64,000 nucleotides of DNA from Cepaea nemoralis. Its lineage: Eukaryota > Mollusca > Gastropoda > Stylommatophora > Helicidae. The notes under the pieces were generated by a model, which had not been told where the DNA came from, did no database searches, and saw only the letters and a program-made list of their open reading frames with translations. The DNA lies in the NCBI GenBank assembly GCA_014155875.1, contig JACEFZ010013277.1, positions 124,001 to 188,000 of the forward strand. The letters run 5' to 3'. A program made the position numbers and the translations under genes. This document shows positions 22,121 through 33,336 of this stretch, in pieces (position 1 is the first letter of the stretch; each line of letters begins with the position of its first letter).

Positions 22121-22600
22121 CTCTTAGGTGTTTTTGGACACAACCTTTACCACAGGATAAGGTCCTTGCCATCCTACTTGGAGTATATTGGTCTCGGCTG
22201 GACCCCATACTACTACTCCGTCTCCTACCTTCAGAGCTACTTTACTCTTCGTCCGATTTTTGGGTGGTGTTTTCTGGCACTCTGGGCAAGACTTAACCCA
22301 CCGGCGTACATCACCGGTCATTCCTGGCCAGCAATAATGGCCGGAAATCTGCTGCAATGTCTCTCTGACACCCATATGTCGATTCCCAGATATGGTGTGC
22401 CCGCATCTGAAGAATGTGAGGACGATAGGCCTCTGGGACCACCCACTGCTCGTGCAGCTTGTCTCCACTTCCGGTTCTCTTGTAGAGCAGCCGATTCCTC
22501 AGTAAGTACTGTCCCCGTGTTGGTGGGTCAGCACTTCTTTGCAGCTCCTTGTAGCAAGGACGCTACGTTGTGTCCTTCCGTTGGGCCCCTGACGCCAGGT
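22121..22600 (-). mobile_element. Ty3/gypsy integrase remnant lacking the catalytic core
   Basis: On the minus strand, a LLRNRLLYK-like segment leads, with one frameshift, into the H2C2 zinc-binding region (GNRHMGVRETLQQI, then HYCWPGMTGDVRRW and CPECQ) of Ty3/gypsy integrases. Immediately after CPECQKTPPKN comes the C-terminal region (ALKVGDGVVVWGPAETN, then GWQGPYPVVKVV) that normally follows the catalytic D,D35E core. The core of roughly 200 residues is therefore deleted. No activity is possible. Confidence 0.8.
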
Positions 22601-22680
22601 TGGTGCATAGTGTGTCTGTACCATATTTCCAATTAACTTGTTACATAATGCATGACGTATTTGTATGCTTTATTCTCTTG

Positions 22681-23026
22681 TATGTCTGTATGTGTGTGTA
22701 TGTGTGTGAGTGTTTGAATGTGTTTGTTTGTTTGTTTGTTATGTATGTATGTATGTATGTATGTATGTATGTATGTATGTATGTATGTGTGTGTGTATGT
22801 GTGTATGTGTGTATGTGTGTATGTGTGTGTGTATGTGTGTGTGTGTGTCTGCCTGCCTGCCTGCCTGCTTGCAGGCAGGCAGGCAGGTAGGCAGGTAGGC
22901 AGGCAGGCAGGCAGGTAGGTAGGTAGGTAGTTAGGTAGGTAGTAATGTATGTATGTATGTATGTATGTATGTATGTATGTATGTATGTATGTATGTATGT
23001 ATGTATGTATGTATGTGTGTGTGTGT

Positions 23027-23084
<58 letters not shown>

Positions 23085-23505
23085 ATGTATGGCATGCATG
23101 CATGCATGCATGTATGTATGTATGCATGCATGCATGCATGTATGTATGTATGTATGTATGTATGTATGTATGTATGTATGTATGTATGTATGTATGTATG
23201 TATGTATGTATGTATGTATGTATGTATGTATGTATGTATGTATGTATGTATGTATGTATGTATGTATGTATGTATGTATGTATGTATGTATGTATGTATG
23301 AATGTATGTATGTATGTATGTATGTATGTATGTATGTATGTATGTATGTATGTATGTATGTATGTATGTATGTATGTATGTATGTATGTATGTATGTATG
23401 TATGTATGTATGTATGTATGTATGTATGTATGTATGTATGTATGTATGTATGTATGTATGTATGTATGTATGTATGTATGTATGTATGTATGTATCTATG
23501 TCCGT
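22681..23505. repeat. long (TATG)n array with TG and TGCC sub-blocks
   Basis: About 0.8 kb of tetranucleotide repeats. ATGT blocks flank a TG-rich block, a TGCC block turning into GCAGGCAGG (an inverted repeat centred near 22,869), GGTA units, then nearly 550 bp of pure TATG with a few TGCA and one AATG variant. Frames reading MYVC or YIHT are artefacts. Confidence 0.97.
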
Positions 23506-24179
23506 ACATATGTATTTACCTCTGCTGCTAGGAGCCAATATCACACCAGGACTGAACATGTATTTCCCTGGACTGACCTAATCCTCTGTGCCCTTTTATT
23601 TACCGGCACTAAAGTTCAGGCCGTCTACCTGATCAATGTTTAATGAATAGATTTCCATGAACAACAAGCTATCTTCGTGACGCTAATCTAGAAACACTTC
23701 AGTCTATCTCCGGCATATCACTGTTTTATTACATCTCCGCCTTCAACTCCCATTGTGTGTTCAATGCAATTATTCTATAGATAAGCATTGAGACATTCAG
23801 CCAAGGAGAGAAACATGATCATAAAACTGAAAAGACAAGTGTGTAATATGATCGCCATAGGTTTAGACGAGCGAGCCATGTCCATCGAAGAAAAGACAAT
23901 AACACCATAAGGTTGTATAAATACATTACTTAATCTCCCATCAACCTTCCAAGGTGGTGTCAATAAAGTCTTTATATTTAGATGTTGTTTGTGTGGCAGG
24001 ACGTAAACAATACCCTCCCCTTAAATTGTAATTTATTCTAAACAATACACGTCTTAACTTACCACGTCTCTGGTCTGTCACATGCTGTCACGGTTATCTT
24101 TGTGTACAAGCCATTATGTGAGTTACTTAGTTGTTGGTGTTGAATGTGTCCTGTTATTTGGTGTGATTATGATGTTGTA
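23506..24179. other. unassigned stretch
   Basis: No gene recognised; no repeat of note. Confidence 0.5.
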
Positions 24180-24390
24180 GTGGGTTCAACCCCTATACTA
24201 GTCAGTGGGGCTAACAGTTTGACTTCTCGTCCTTGACATGGGGATGTAAATTACAAGAACCTCAGAAGTTGAGTGAATTCATCTGATGGCCAGGGACATT
24301 GATAATAGGGAAAGCAGATCGACATGCAAAAATAAGTCCAATGAACTAGGAGGAATGCACGTGTTTGGACTACACTCGAGTTCAAATCTA
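24180..24390 (+). repeat. SINE-like repeat family B, copy 2
   Basis: Begins near 'gggttcaacccctatactag', which resembles a pol III B box, followed by the family B core 'gacttctcgtccttgac', 'aaattacaagaacctcagaa' and 'agggaaagcagatcgacatg'. About 210 bp, ending just before the I-type LINE. Confidence 0.7.
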
Positions 24391-24769
24391 GAGAACTCTT
24401 AAAAATCGATTGTAGTATACGTTTCTGCTGTTAAATATTCCAGCTATCTGGGGTATGTTGTTTCCATGTAGTCCTGTTGCATGACCGACCCATTTGTCAG
24501 GCACTTGTCTCCCAGTCATCAGTCCTTGGTGTAAAGTGGACTGTTTTGAATGACCATGGGAGTTATCACATGCCATGCCCAGTCCTGATCTCTAAACTCA
24601 GGAAAGTTAAAGCTAGGAGAGCGCCAAGACCTTCCGGTATGAGTGGACCGACTGCCTTCTTGGACGCCTCAGACAAGGTGCATGCAACAGGACTGTTAAA
24701 ACTCCCTTTTTCCAGCCCCCATGGTGGACCCCAAAAGTAGACCATGCTTGGAAAGCAAAGAGAGCTGCA

Positions 24770-25945
24770 GTGGAGCAGCTAAAGAAAGTGCGACAGACAC
24801 TTCGAAGCTCACGAGGGGAAGTGGAGACAGCGGAAAACGTTAATAAAGACAAAGTGGAGGTTTTCAAGCGCTGTGCTGCAGAGGCCAAAAAGGCAAAATG
24901 GGAATGTTTCATGAAAGAGATTGGGGGTGATAAAACACTGCGAAAATTCTGGAAACTGTACAAGCATATGCAGAGAAAAGATCGGCCTATGACAGTGGGA
25001 ACAATTTATAGAGATGATGGTGTGCGCGTGACAACAGACAAAGAGAAAGGGGAGGCGTTTCTCCGGAGATTTTTAGAGCAGACCAATCATAATGATGCGG
25101 ACACCAGGGATGCAGTTAGAGAGGAGTTATCTGGCACCACGAAGAATATGCAGTATGAAGACATCATACGGGTGGAAGATGTTAAACACATTTTGAAAAA
25201 GGCAAAAGACACGGCACCAGGGCCCGATGGTGTCAGGTATGGCCACATGAAGGGTTTGAGCGATGCAGACCTGGAGGAGATGACCGACTGCTTTTACCAG
25301 AGCATTAGGACAGCATCAGTACCGCATGATTGGGTGCACAGCTATCTCATCCCTCTCCCAAAACCATTCAAGTATCAGTCAAAGCTTAGCGGCTTTAGGA
25401 TCATCACCCTTCAAAATACATTTGGGAAGGTTTTAGAGAAGATAGTCGTTGTTAAGCTGCAGGATTTTTTTGAAAGGGGGAAGCTTCTTCCAATAGGCTA
25501 CAGGCCAGGAAAAGATACCTGGTCAAATGCAGCCACTTTTGCCTTTGATGTTTATGAGGGGTTCCAGAGCAGACAGGAAACGATGGCGGTAGCGCTTGAT
25601 CTCGAGGATGCGTACAATAGAGTTCGATATGATATTTTGATGACCGCACTGATGGAGAATGGGGTCAATCCCTGGTTGGTGAACTGCATAGCAGCCGTCC
25701 TGCACTCTCGTCGTGTTGCTCTCCGTCTGGGTGCATGGACCTCAGAGCCACATATTTTAACTCCGGGACTGCCACAGGGATCTGCAGTCTCACCGGTGCT
25801 CTTTAATGTGTATACGAGCAAGATTGCAAACCTAGAAGCACCAGGGGTTGGAAGAATACTAACATTTGCAGATGATATTCTTGCATATAGGCAGGGGAGA
25901 GATAGGGAGCAAACAGCCCAGGGGTTACAGGCGAACAGTAGATAA
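24770..25945 (+). pseudogene. I-type LINE reverse transcriptase part
   Basis: 391-codon frame. Residues 1-130 form a charged linker (KKVRQTLRSSRGE, then FWKLYKHMQRKDRP), and about 140-390 the palm and fingers with the usual non-LTR RT blocks: TAPGPDGVRYGH, SGFRIITLQNTFGKVLEK, VALDLEDAYNRV, TPGLPQGSAVSPVLFNVY and the catalytic FADD near the end. The frame breaks soon after FADD; continuation is in the next frame at 25,866-26,258. The likely true reading starts upstream in the endonuclease, so the ATG at 24,770 is only the first Met after truncation. Confidence 0.85.
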
Positions 25946-26191
25946 AGTGATTGACTGGTGCACTGAAATGAGTGCTGTCATCCACCCGGAAAAGGCGGCT
26001 GTTTTGTGGTGCTCTCTGGACAACAGGATTGTAAGAGCTGATGTTCCAAGCCTCGCAATAGATGGTAGAAATGTCAGCAGAGAGAACAAACTGAAGTGTC
26101 TGGGGATCACATTTGACAGGAGCCTATCCTTCAAGGACCATGTGGAGACGGTTGTGACAAGATCTCAAAAGGACTCAGTGCACTTAAAACT

Positions 26192-27280
26192 ATGGCTGCA
26201 ATGGACACAGAGCAGAGAATGCTTTTCACACTATACCAGCACTTCATCCTCTCAGTAATAGATTATGGATTAGGTCTGCTCACTGTCTCAGAGAGTCAGC
26301 TAGTGAAGTTAGAGCGCATACAGAACGAAGCTATGCGGGTCATTCTGGGATGCACTAGAGATACCCCAGTAGTGTGTATGCGTTACATCCTTGGTCTGCC
26401 GACTGTTGCTGGTAGGCTCAAGGTGATGCAGGCGAAGGCATACCTCAAAGTAGCTGCAGACACAGACCACCCACTGCATGAGGCGATGGACGCAGTTAAG
26501 GGTCAGCGACTGATAAGAGGGAAATCATGGATGGCTCAGGCGGAGGATACGATCAGACAGGTGTGCCCCTTGGAGAACATTAGGCGTGGAGAGGAATGGG
26601 TCAGAGTGCCAGCGGAGCAGTCAGACTTGTGCAGAGTTATAATCACATTAAGCCGGGAGTGCAGGGAGTGGCCAGCAGGGGCCACAGAAGTGGAAATCCA
26701 GCAACTAATTCAGGACAATGCTCACTCGGGTGATGTGATTATCTACACAGATGGCTCAGTGTCAAGAGGTGAGAGAAGTGGCTGGGGGTTCATATCCAAA
26801 GCTAATGGTCGATGTTTGGGGCAGGAGAGCCTGGAATATGATACCACAACATCCAGCTTAAGAATGGCGGTGGAGGCAGTCACTGCGGCTCTCCGCTGGA
26901 TGGAGAATACGACACACACACACATCGTGATTGTAACTGACTTAGAAATCATGCCGACGAGGGTGGGGACGGGCAGGCTTCGAGCGGAGTGGCTTGCTTC
27001 GCTTCGGAGTTCACGGGTGACAAGCATCGCCTGGATCTTTTCTCCTGGGCATGCCGGTGTGCTGGGAAATGAACAGGCAGACAGATTGGCTGGCTCTGCA
27101 GAACTTGGCGGAGTATTGATACATGACAAGTCAGATGTGATTGCGGCGCTTGTGGGAGCACGTGCACACCTCGGAGGAGCAAATGGATTACCATGGTCAG
27201 GCAAGAATGAGACAGCGAGGAGTGACGAGGGGATCTGGCCGACGCTCAACGGTCAGAGGAAAGGCGAGACGGACTTATAA
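26192..27280 (+). pseudogene. I-type LINE thumb and RNase H part
   Basis: 362-codon frame. The first half has LLTVSESQLVKLERIQNEAM and CTRDTPVVCMRYILGLPTVA, a conserved post-RT segment. RNase H occupies about residues 180-310 with acidic residues in YTDGSV, VEAVTA and NEQADRLAG; VTDLEI stands where VTDS is usual, but Asp is kept. The last ~40 residues are out of frame; the true C-terminus is at 27,141-27,386 (HVHTSEEQMDYHG, then LWECPECCD). Confidence 0.85.
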
Positions 27281-27599
27281 TCAGATTGCTACTGGTACTA
27301 TTAGTGTTGGAACTCTTCTCTGGCTACTGAGGATGGGGACGGAGGACTTATGGGAATGCCCCGAATGCTGTGATTTCGATTCCTAAATCAATCAATCAAT
27401 CAAACCATTTGTCTCACTGTTTCTCGGCTCTGCTTGCCAGATACGCAAGCTCATCTATGTTGGTTTCTATTAAAATAGCAAACATAAGGTATTCGAATGC
27501 AACGAATCTTGGAAACCACACGTTGTAAGACTTATTCCCTGCGTCCACTGAGGGAAAGGTTGAGACGCGATTCTTAATCGCTACATAACGATTGCGAAA

Positions 27600-27765
27600 T
27601 CACAGGACGGGGTATTTGCAAGCAGGCCGACCTGTGTTGATATGTAACAATGATATGAATAACGGTCGTTCAACAAGCAATGGCAAACTGCTGAACATAA
27701 ACGTACATAGTAGATCACAAACATCCGAACAATGCCGGGGTAGTTGAGACGTCCTGTAAATGACA
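27600..27765 (+). repeat. SINE-like repeat family A, copy 4
   Basis: Carries 'gcaatggcaaactgctgaac', 'tagatcacaaacatccgaac' and 'gacgtcctgtaaa', close to the 2,845 copy. Confidence 0.75.
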
Positions 27766-28139
27766 TGCAAATAACTTAAGACTTAATCAGATACCAGTTC
27801 TTTTGGAGTGGTTCGTGCTCGCAAGGAAGAACATATAAATTAGTGTGTTAGAGTACCAGTAAACATTGTTTGATTAAACAAACACACAAGAAATTCAAGC
27901 TGTCTTGTTGTTCCACCTCTTCTTATTCTCCTACCATGTTCTACATTTCTATATATATAGGATTTCCTAATGCTTGGAAAAGACTAAAGAAGGCAGAATA
28001 TTATATACAAATATAAGAAAAAGACAAACATCGTACTTTGGTTGTATAACGAGAAGCGAGGTAATGAAAACATCGTGACCACTAGAAACATCAGAAAGAG
28101 AATAGACAGGAAGCCGGTGGAGAAAAATGAAGCTGGATG
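27766..28139. other. unassigned stretch
   Basis: No gene recognised. Confidence 0.5.
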
Positions 28140-28470
28140 GTCTGCCACTAAGGCACCAGGGCCGGGTTATATACTGGCCAAGACCTATTGACGCGTCCTC
28201 GTCGAGCGTCCTGGGCAACAGGTCCCTTCGGGGTCCTGGCTGAAGTCAATAGGATCGCTGATTCCTCCGAAGTCGGAGAGTGTCTGCCTGTACGGCGAGG
28301 AACCACCAGTCTGCACACCAATAAGCCAGACATGGGACAACGGATACTCACGCAAACCTCAGGTCCTGTATGACATCACACTGATGTTGGACAACAGGAT
28401 GTCTTCATCCGACATACAGGACTTCGCGTTGGAGCTCAAGCCAACGAACACAAGCAAGCAAGCAAGCATG
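28140..28470 (+). repeat. possible retroelement 3' end with (AAGC)n tail
   Basis: GC-richer than its surroundings and ending in 'caagcaagcaagcaagcatg'. The simple tail and composition shift suggest the 3' end of a SINE or LINE on the plus strand. No second copy is present in the window to confirm it. Confidence 0.35.
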
Positions 28471-28559
28471 AACGCCACACATGTTAATGTTTCATTTTTA
28501 ACAAAGTCAGATTAGAATAACGAAGACACAACCCATAGATTTGTGTATGTATGACACAT

Positions 28560-28830
28560 TACTTTATAATCAATCAATCAATCATTCAATCAGGTGCCGT
28601 CTCTACCATGATGGGTGGCTGCAATGGATCTCCAATATTGTCTATCTCTCGCCATGATCGTACATTCTGTCAGCCAGCTGTTGGTTCATATCTTGATGTT
28701 ATCTTCCCATTGGTATCAATGTCTACCTCTTGCTCACTTGCCTTCAACCTTTCCCTCCAGTATGGTGTTTGTAAGAGTTTTATGTCTTTTAACTTCGCCG
28801 AAATATGTCACTGGGGTCTTAAAAATTTTT
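28560..28830 (-). mobile_element. LINE 3' end with (GATT)n tail
   Basis: Minus strand in broken frames: YFGEVKRHKTLTNTILEGKV, then a region equivalent to NIKIWTN, ARDRQYWRSIAA and HHGRDGT before (GATT)n. This is the C-terminal tail of an RTE-like LINE, a different subfamily from those ending in ATTC or ATGG. Confidence 0.7.
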
Positions 28831-29189
28831 TTTTTTATAGTGAACTCTCTTTTAATTCCTAGTTTTTCCTGAAGCTCTGTATTTGATTGCCGTTGCTTGC
28901 ATGAAATACGACATATTCGTCCATATATTCTCTTAGTTCATAATATAATATCTCAAAAACTCCAAATTACCTTTGACCGTTGACTTAATCTCACGTTACG
29001 AACAGTAAGTTACTAAGTTCATTACATGTTACTATGTCTAGATTATACGATGCGGCTTCAAAAAAAAAAAAAACTTAAAATTGTGATATACATTACAATA
29101 ATCATGCCACTGTCTTGTCACTTGTCAATTGATTGTTAAGGATGTCACAGAGCAGAAAAAACGCGATGACGTCATAATGACAGTTCAAA
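28831..29189. other. unassigned stretch
   Basis: AT-rich with a T run at 28,826-28,838 and an A run near 29,060. May include the 5' non-coding end of the adjacent small mariner, but I found no clear inverted repeats. Confidence 0.4.
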
Positions 29190-29190
29190 A

Positions 29191-29505
29191 ATGGCCACCC
29201 CACTTTTGACATGCATCGAAGTGGAGCAACGTTCTTTTATCGGATTTTTGTTTATCAGTGAAGGGGTGAAACCTATAGAAATTCACCGGCGAATGAAGGT
29301 CCAGTTTAGTGATGTATGTCTGTCAGTCCAGCAGGTGTATGAGTGGAGCAGGAAGTTTCAAATCGGCGCGACTTTTGTGGCAGACTTTTCTCGACCGGGT
29401 CAAGTACACCTAGTAATGACCCCAAATTTTTCTACAGGAATCCAAGCACTTTATCGGCACTGGAAGACTTGCATTGAACGCAGTGGTGACTACATCGAAA
29501 AATGA
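29191..29505 (+). pseudogene. internally deleted mariner transposase
   Basis: 104-codon frame. Residues 1-70 match the N-terminal helix-turn-helix of Mos1-like mariner transposases (EVEQRSFIGFLFISEGVKPI, then SVQQVYEWSRKFQIGATFV and SRPGQ). The last 25 residues match the extreme C-terminus (GIQALYRHWKTCIERSGDYIEK). The catalytic D,D34D region is missing, so about two thirds of the protein has been removed while the join stays open. Typical of a non-autonomous deletion derivative. Confidence 0.75.
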
Positions 29506-29519
29506 TACATTTGTTCACT

Positions 29520-29705
29520 ACTTTTTCAGAAGATATTTACCGAAATGGTTTCCGTTTGAAGCGCTCTCGTATTTACGTAAAACAACCTTAGCGTTCTCTG
29601 CTGCTGATTTATGGAATTATCTTCCACCCGACCTGAAATTACAAGTTCCTCTTCATGCAACCAAAATCGTTTTCAAAATATTCACTATATACATTAAGAG
29701 ATGAG
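29520..29705 (+). mobile_element. LINE C-terminal remnant (CR1/Jockey-like)
   Basis: The frame reads RRYLPKWFPFEAL, then TTLAFSAADLWNYLPPDLKL and KIVFKIFTIYIKR. The pattern 'FS..DLWN.LP.DLK' followed by a short basic tail is common at the C-terminus of CR1- or Jockey-type reverse transcriptases. No RT domain precedes it. Confidence 0.5.
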
Positions 29706-29767
29706 CAAGAGGAGGAGGAATTGTGGGATTAGCAGAAGAGGGGGGGGGGGAACAACGATGTAGCAGA

Positions 29768-29911
29768 AGAGGAAGAAGAAGAAGAAGAAGAAGAAGAAGA
29801 AGAAGAAGAAGAAGAAGAAGAAGAAGAAGAAGAAGAAGAAGAAGAAGAAGAAGAAGAAGAAGAAGAAGAAGAAGAAGAAGAAGAAGAAGAAGAAGAAGAA
29901 GAAGAAGAAGA
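29768..29911. repeat. (GAA)n microsatellite 1
   Basis: About 48 uninterrupted GAA units on the plus strand, flanked by further A/G-rich sequence to about 29,990. Arg-only and Leu-only frames are artefacts. Confidence 0.97.
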
Positions 29912-29990
29912 GAATTAGTAGGAGCAGGAGGAGGAGGTGTAGAAAAAGGAAGAGGATGAGAGGACGAAGAAAACGAAGTTAAGGCAGAGG

Positions 29991-30483
29991 AGCAGCACAA
30001 ACAAGAAGACAAAGATTATAAAAACTGTTTTGCATGTTCCACACAGAGACACATTTATTAGGCTTTGTTCCATTAAGGAAATATCCGGGTCTGTTCAAAC
30101 TGTCAGTATAGAACAATAGAATTCATATGTTATTGACAATATGTATTCGCCTCACTATTGGTTGCGTCCCTTTGTCACCTTCAGATCCGTTATATCCTGT
30201 TGCACTTGATACATATGTATATAAATGTGAGAAAGGATAGCGGAGACCAGACAAGCTACAGCAACATTTATCAATGTATGTGAACATGCAAGTACATTGT
30301 CTTTTAGTATGAAGCATACTTGTTTACATAACGTTATCTTAAGTATTAGTATAATTTACGAGACAGTTTGCAGAAGACATGTTTACTACACAACAGAGGT
30401 GATTAAAGAACAACAAGTTAAAAGAGACAAGGCCAGACATCTAGCTAACTAGCTAGCTAACTATTTAACTAATTAACTAACTA
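29991..30483. other. unassigned stretch
   Basis: No gene recognised. 'ctagctaactagctagctaa' at 30,440-30,485 is a short palindromic tetranucleotide tract. Confidence 0.5.
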
Positions 30484-31026
30484 GGAGCAGTCATAACATC
30501 TGATGGGAGATGCCTTGAAGAGATTAGAACAAGAATCTTTATGGCAAAGGTAGCTTTTTGCCAGATGGAAAACATACTGACTAATAAAAAGATGTCAATT
30601 GCAAGAGAAAAAGAGTGTTGAAGTGCTACATATAACATGCACTTTGTATGGATGAGAAGCGTGGACATTGAGCAGACAAGCTGGAAAACATCTAATGGCA
30701 GTAGATATGTGGTGTCTGTGGAAAACGAAAAGAATACCATGGAGAGACAGAAACACCAACGAGCAAGTCCTATAAGAAACAAATAAAAACTGTAAACTAA
30801 TTTTAGTGAATTTAGACGCTCGCAGTCAATATTTTTGGGCATGTTATGAGAAGAAATAAGCTGGAGATCTTGGTGATATATAGCAAGAACAAGTAGTCGG
30901 CAAAGAAGTAAATATCTGGATGGCTTGATCACTTGGCTATGGTCGAGACAAGAAGACTGAACTGGTCCATGACTCTGGTGATCGTGTTAGATGGGCAAAT
31001 ATGACTATCCACGCTAACCGGCATTG
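30484..31026 (+). mobile_element. RTE-like LINE 3' fragment
   Basis: Corresponds to 62,755-63,300 of the RTE-like LINE ('acatctgatgggagatgcct' is shared exactly), through a degraded post-RT region to 'ctaaccggcat'. Several stops and indels. It stops at its own 3' end, where a different LINE begins without any simple tail. Confidence 0.85.
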
Positions 31027-31478
31027 GACATTAATGAAGAATCAGATTCGCTGGGCAGGTCACTTGACTAGCATGCCAGATCACAGGCTCGCTAAACGAA
31101 TTTTTTTACGACGAGTTGCGTTGTGGTCAACCCAGAGGAAACGCTATAAAGACACTCTGAAAATCTCACTGAATGCTTTTGGAATTCATCATGACACCTG
31201 AGAGACTGCAGCCAGAGACCGAAATTCGTGGCGTGCGCCATTACGCAAGGGTGCAGTCACGTGTGAGGCAACCAGGACTGCAAGAGCTGTGAAGAAAAGG
31301 CAGGACAGAAAAACCACTGCAAGAAATCCTCCTCCAGAAGCGTCAAGCATTCTTTGTCCACATTGTCAAAGAACATTTCGAGCCAAAATAGGCCTTATCA
31401 GCCATCTTAGAACTCACGGCTCCATACTTTCCACCCCACTGGATGAAATGAATGATCATCATCATTCTTGATGGAAAA
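31027..31478 (+). mobile_element. zinc-finger LINE 3' fragment
   Basis: 5'-truncated copy of the LINE at 37.6-40.6 kb. It begins LMKNQIRWAGHLTSMPDHRL, has a stop after HHDT, then shows the undeleted join (SWRAPLRKGAVTCEATRTAR) and the C2H2 finger CPHCQRTFRAKIGLISHLRTH, ending LDEMNDHHHS. It preserves sequence lost in the longer copy at about 37,840. Confidence 0.88.
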
Positions 31479-31557
31479 ACAACAGGATATGATGATAATG
31501 AAGGTAATCTGGTGCGAGATTTTAAACGCACTAAATTAAAAAAAAATAAAAAAATGG

Positions 31558-31866
31558 ACAGCCAGATTGAGCAATATGAACATTGTTAGGGAGACTAAAT
31601 CGCAAAGACATCTTATCAGAAACATCAGAGACAAGCGGTCATTATTCTTTGGCCACATTATGAGAAGACGAAAACTAGAGCATATTGTGACAACTGGAAG
31701 TATTTGTGGAAAGAGAGACAGAGGAACACTGTGTGAGAAAATTCTTTACTGTCTTATGTCAGGGCACACAAGGGAGTCAACACACGAAATGATCAATGCC
31801 GTCGGCGATCGCAATTTGTGGAGATGATTGCTCACACCAGCCAGCAGGTTACTGGATGATGATGAT
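31558..31866 (+). mobile_element. RTE-like LINE 3' end
   Basis: Frame with RHLIRNIRDKRSLFFGHIMR and LEHIVTTGSICGKRDRG, then INAVGDRNLWR, a stop and (ATG)n. The C-terminal tail of an RTE-like LINE, diverged from the 60.7-kb element. Confidence 0.75.
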
Positions 31867-32024
31867 ATGTAGCTCAGCTCACGAGCAGATGCTTAATAAG
31901 GAATGTTACGTCATTTTACATTCACAAATGTAAAACCAATTAACTCGCGAGTTTATATTGTTGATCGCAACACTTCACAGTCTAGAGCAGTGTTGGCAAC
32001 CCTAATTGTGGTGGCATGTCGAAG

Positions 32025-32240
32025 TAATGATGTAAAGTTACTATTCATTGCGCCAAACTAAGTCTTTTTTTAAGTTACTATTCATCGCGTCAACCTAAAC
32101 CCTTGTAAAGACTCTATTCAGCGTGCCAACCTAAATCCTTGTAAAGTTACTATTCAGCATGCCATTATAAGTCCTTGTAAAGCTTCTATTCATCACTCCA
32201 ATCTACATCCTAGTAAAGTTGCTGTTTAGCGTGCCAGCTT
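32025..32240. repeat. minisatellite, unit about 36-40 bp
   Basis: Five to six degenerate copies around 'cttgtaaagttactattcag' followed by 'cgtgccaacctaaatc'. Spacing varies, so this is an old array. Confidence 0.75.
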
Positions 32241-32494
32241 GTCTAGTTTGCTTATTTTTTTTCTATTAAGCAACCAATTAATACAATAATTTGATCTTGA
32301 GATTGTATTTACATGTCTCCGATATATTAAATAATTATTTTTTCCTGACGGAATAAAAACATCACTTATTTATACACATTATACATGTTTTACATCCATA
32401 CTAAAGTACATGATCTATTTAGCACTTCAACACTCTTTTTCTCATTGCAACTGACATAATTTTATTGGTCAGTATGTTTTCTGCAGATGTAGTA

Positions 32495-33242
32495 TGCAGA
32501 TGATTTAGATATTATAGGGGAACATTAACAAAAGACATTGGAAATATTGACTCACTTAGAAGAAAAAGCTCAACAAATGGGGCTGGTTATCAACCAATGT
32601 AAGACAATGGTAATTTCAAGAGAAGGAACGGCTAAAATCTCTGGGCACAAACAAATAGATATGACCATTAAAAGAACGGAAACATACAAATACCTGGGTA
32701 CAATCTTCAATATAAATACAAATTAGAATCAACTCTGGAAATAAGATATACTATACACTACAACATCTGCTAAAATCAAAGGCGCTATCTCTTAACACCA
32801 AGATCACAATATACAAAACACTGTGCTGTATGGCTCTGAAACCTGCAGTACAACAAAAGGAGACGAAGCCTTGTTACAAACCTTTGAGAACAAAGTCTTA
32901 AGACGCATCTTTGGGCCCATTAGGGATACACAAAGTGGAGAGTGGAAAGGAAGAAGTAACAAAGACATTTATGATCTGTTTAAGTCCCCGCTAATCACTG
33001 GTATCATGAAAGTTAATAGACTGCAATGGCTGGGGCATATAGAAAGAATGGAAGATAATAGGGAAACAAATCTCGCTTACACTCAGGAAATAAATGACCG
33101 TAGACCCCGAGGTAGACCAAGAAGACGGTGGAGAGATAATATACATACAGGCCTACAAGCACTTGGAATCAGCGACTGGCAAGAGAAGGTCAACCAGAGA
33201 GACGAATTGAGACGGCTTGTATGTGCAGCAAAGAATCTCAAT
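32495..33242 (+). mobile_element. LINE fragment ending in a GAA tail
   Basis: In broken frames: LTHLEEKAQQMGLVINQCKT, TYKYLGTIFN, LYGSETCSTTKGDEALLQTF and LRRIFGPIRDTQSGEW, then VNRLQWLGHIERM, RPRGRPRRRW, and LRRLVCAAKNLNAEE running into (GAA)n. This is the post-RT region and C-terminus of a non-LTR LINE distinct from the other families here. Stops near 32,725 and 32,890 show it is dead. Confidence 0.8.
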
Positions 33243-33336
33243 GCTGAAGAAGAAGAAGAAGAAGAAGAAGAAGAAGAAGAAGAAGAAGAAGAAGAAGAAG
33301 AAGAAGAAGAAGAAGAAGAAGAAGAAGAAGAAGAAG

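Larger units (their letters stand above)
24450..27408 (+). mobile_element. I-type LINE with endonuclease, reverse transcriptase and RNase H
   Basis: The longest copy of this family. A 5'-truncated AP-endonuclease end (about 24,450-24,600; VLNDHGSYHMPCP, where the catalytic SDH motif reads SYH) is followed by the reverse transcriptase (24,770-25,945; APGPDGVRYGHMKG, LDLEDAYNRVRYD, GLPQGSAVSPVL and FADD at 25,861-25,875). A thumb and linker region follows, then RNase H (26,730-27,110; IIYTDGSV, MAVEAVTAAL, FSPGHAGVLGNEQADRLAG) and a cysteine-bearing tail (LWECPECCD) before an (AATC)n tail. Three frameshifts (near 25,935, 26,180 and 27,150) break the frame. RNase H after RT places it in the I group (I, Nimb and relatives). 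Shorter copies lie at 4,557, 6,280, 18,858 and 46,000. Confidence 0.9.

Noticed and set aside
22633..23643. YIHT and MYVC repeat proteins
   Set aside because: Open frames of the (TATG)n array. All frames are open, which is typical of a simple repeat.
29723..29959. Arginine-repeat protein
   Set aside because: Frame of the GAA tract read as AGA/AAG.
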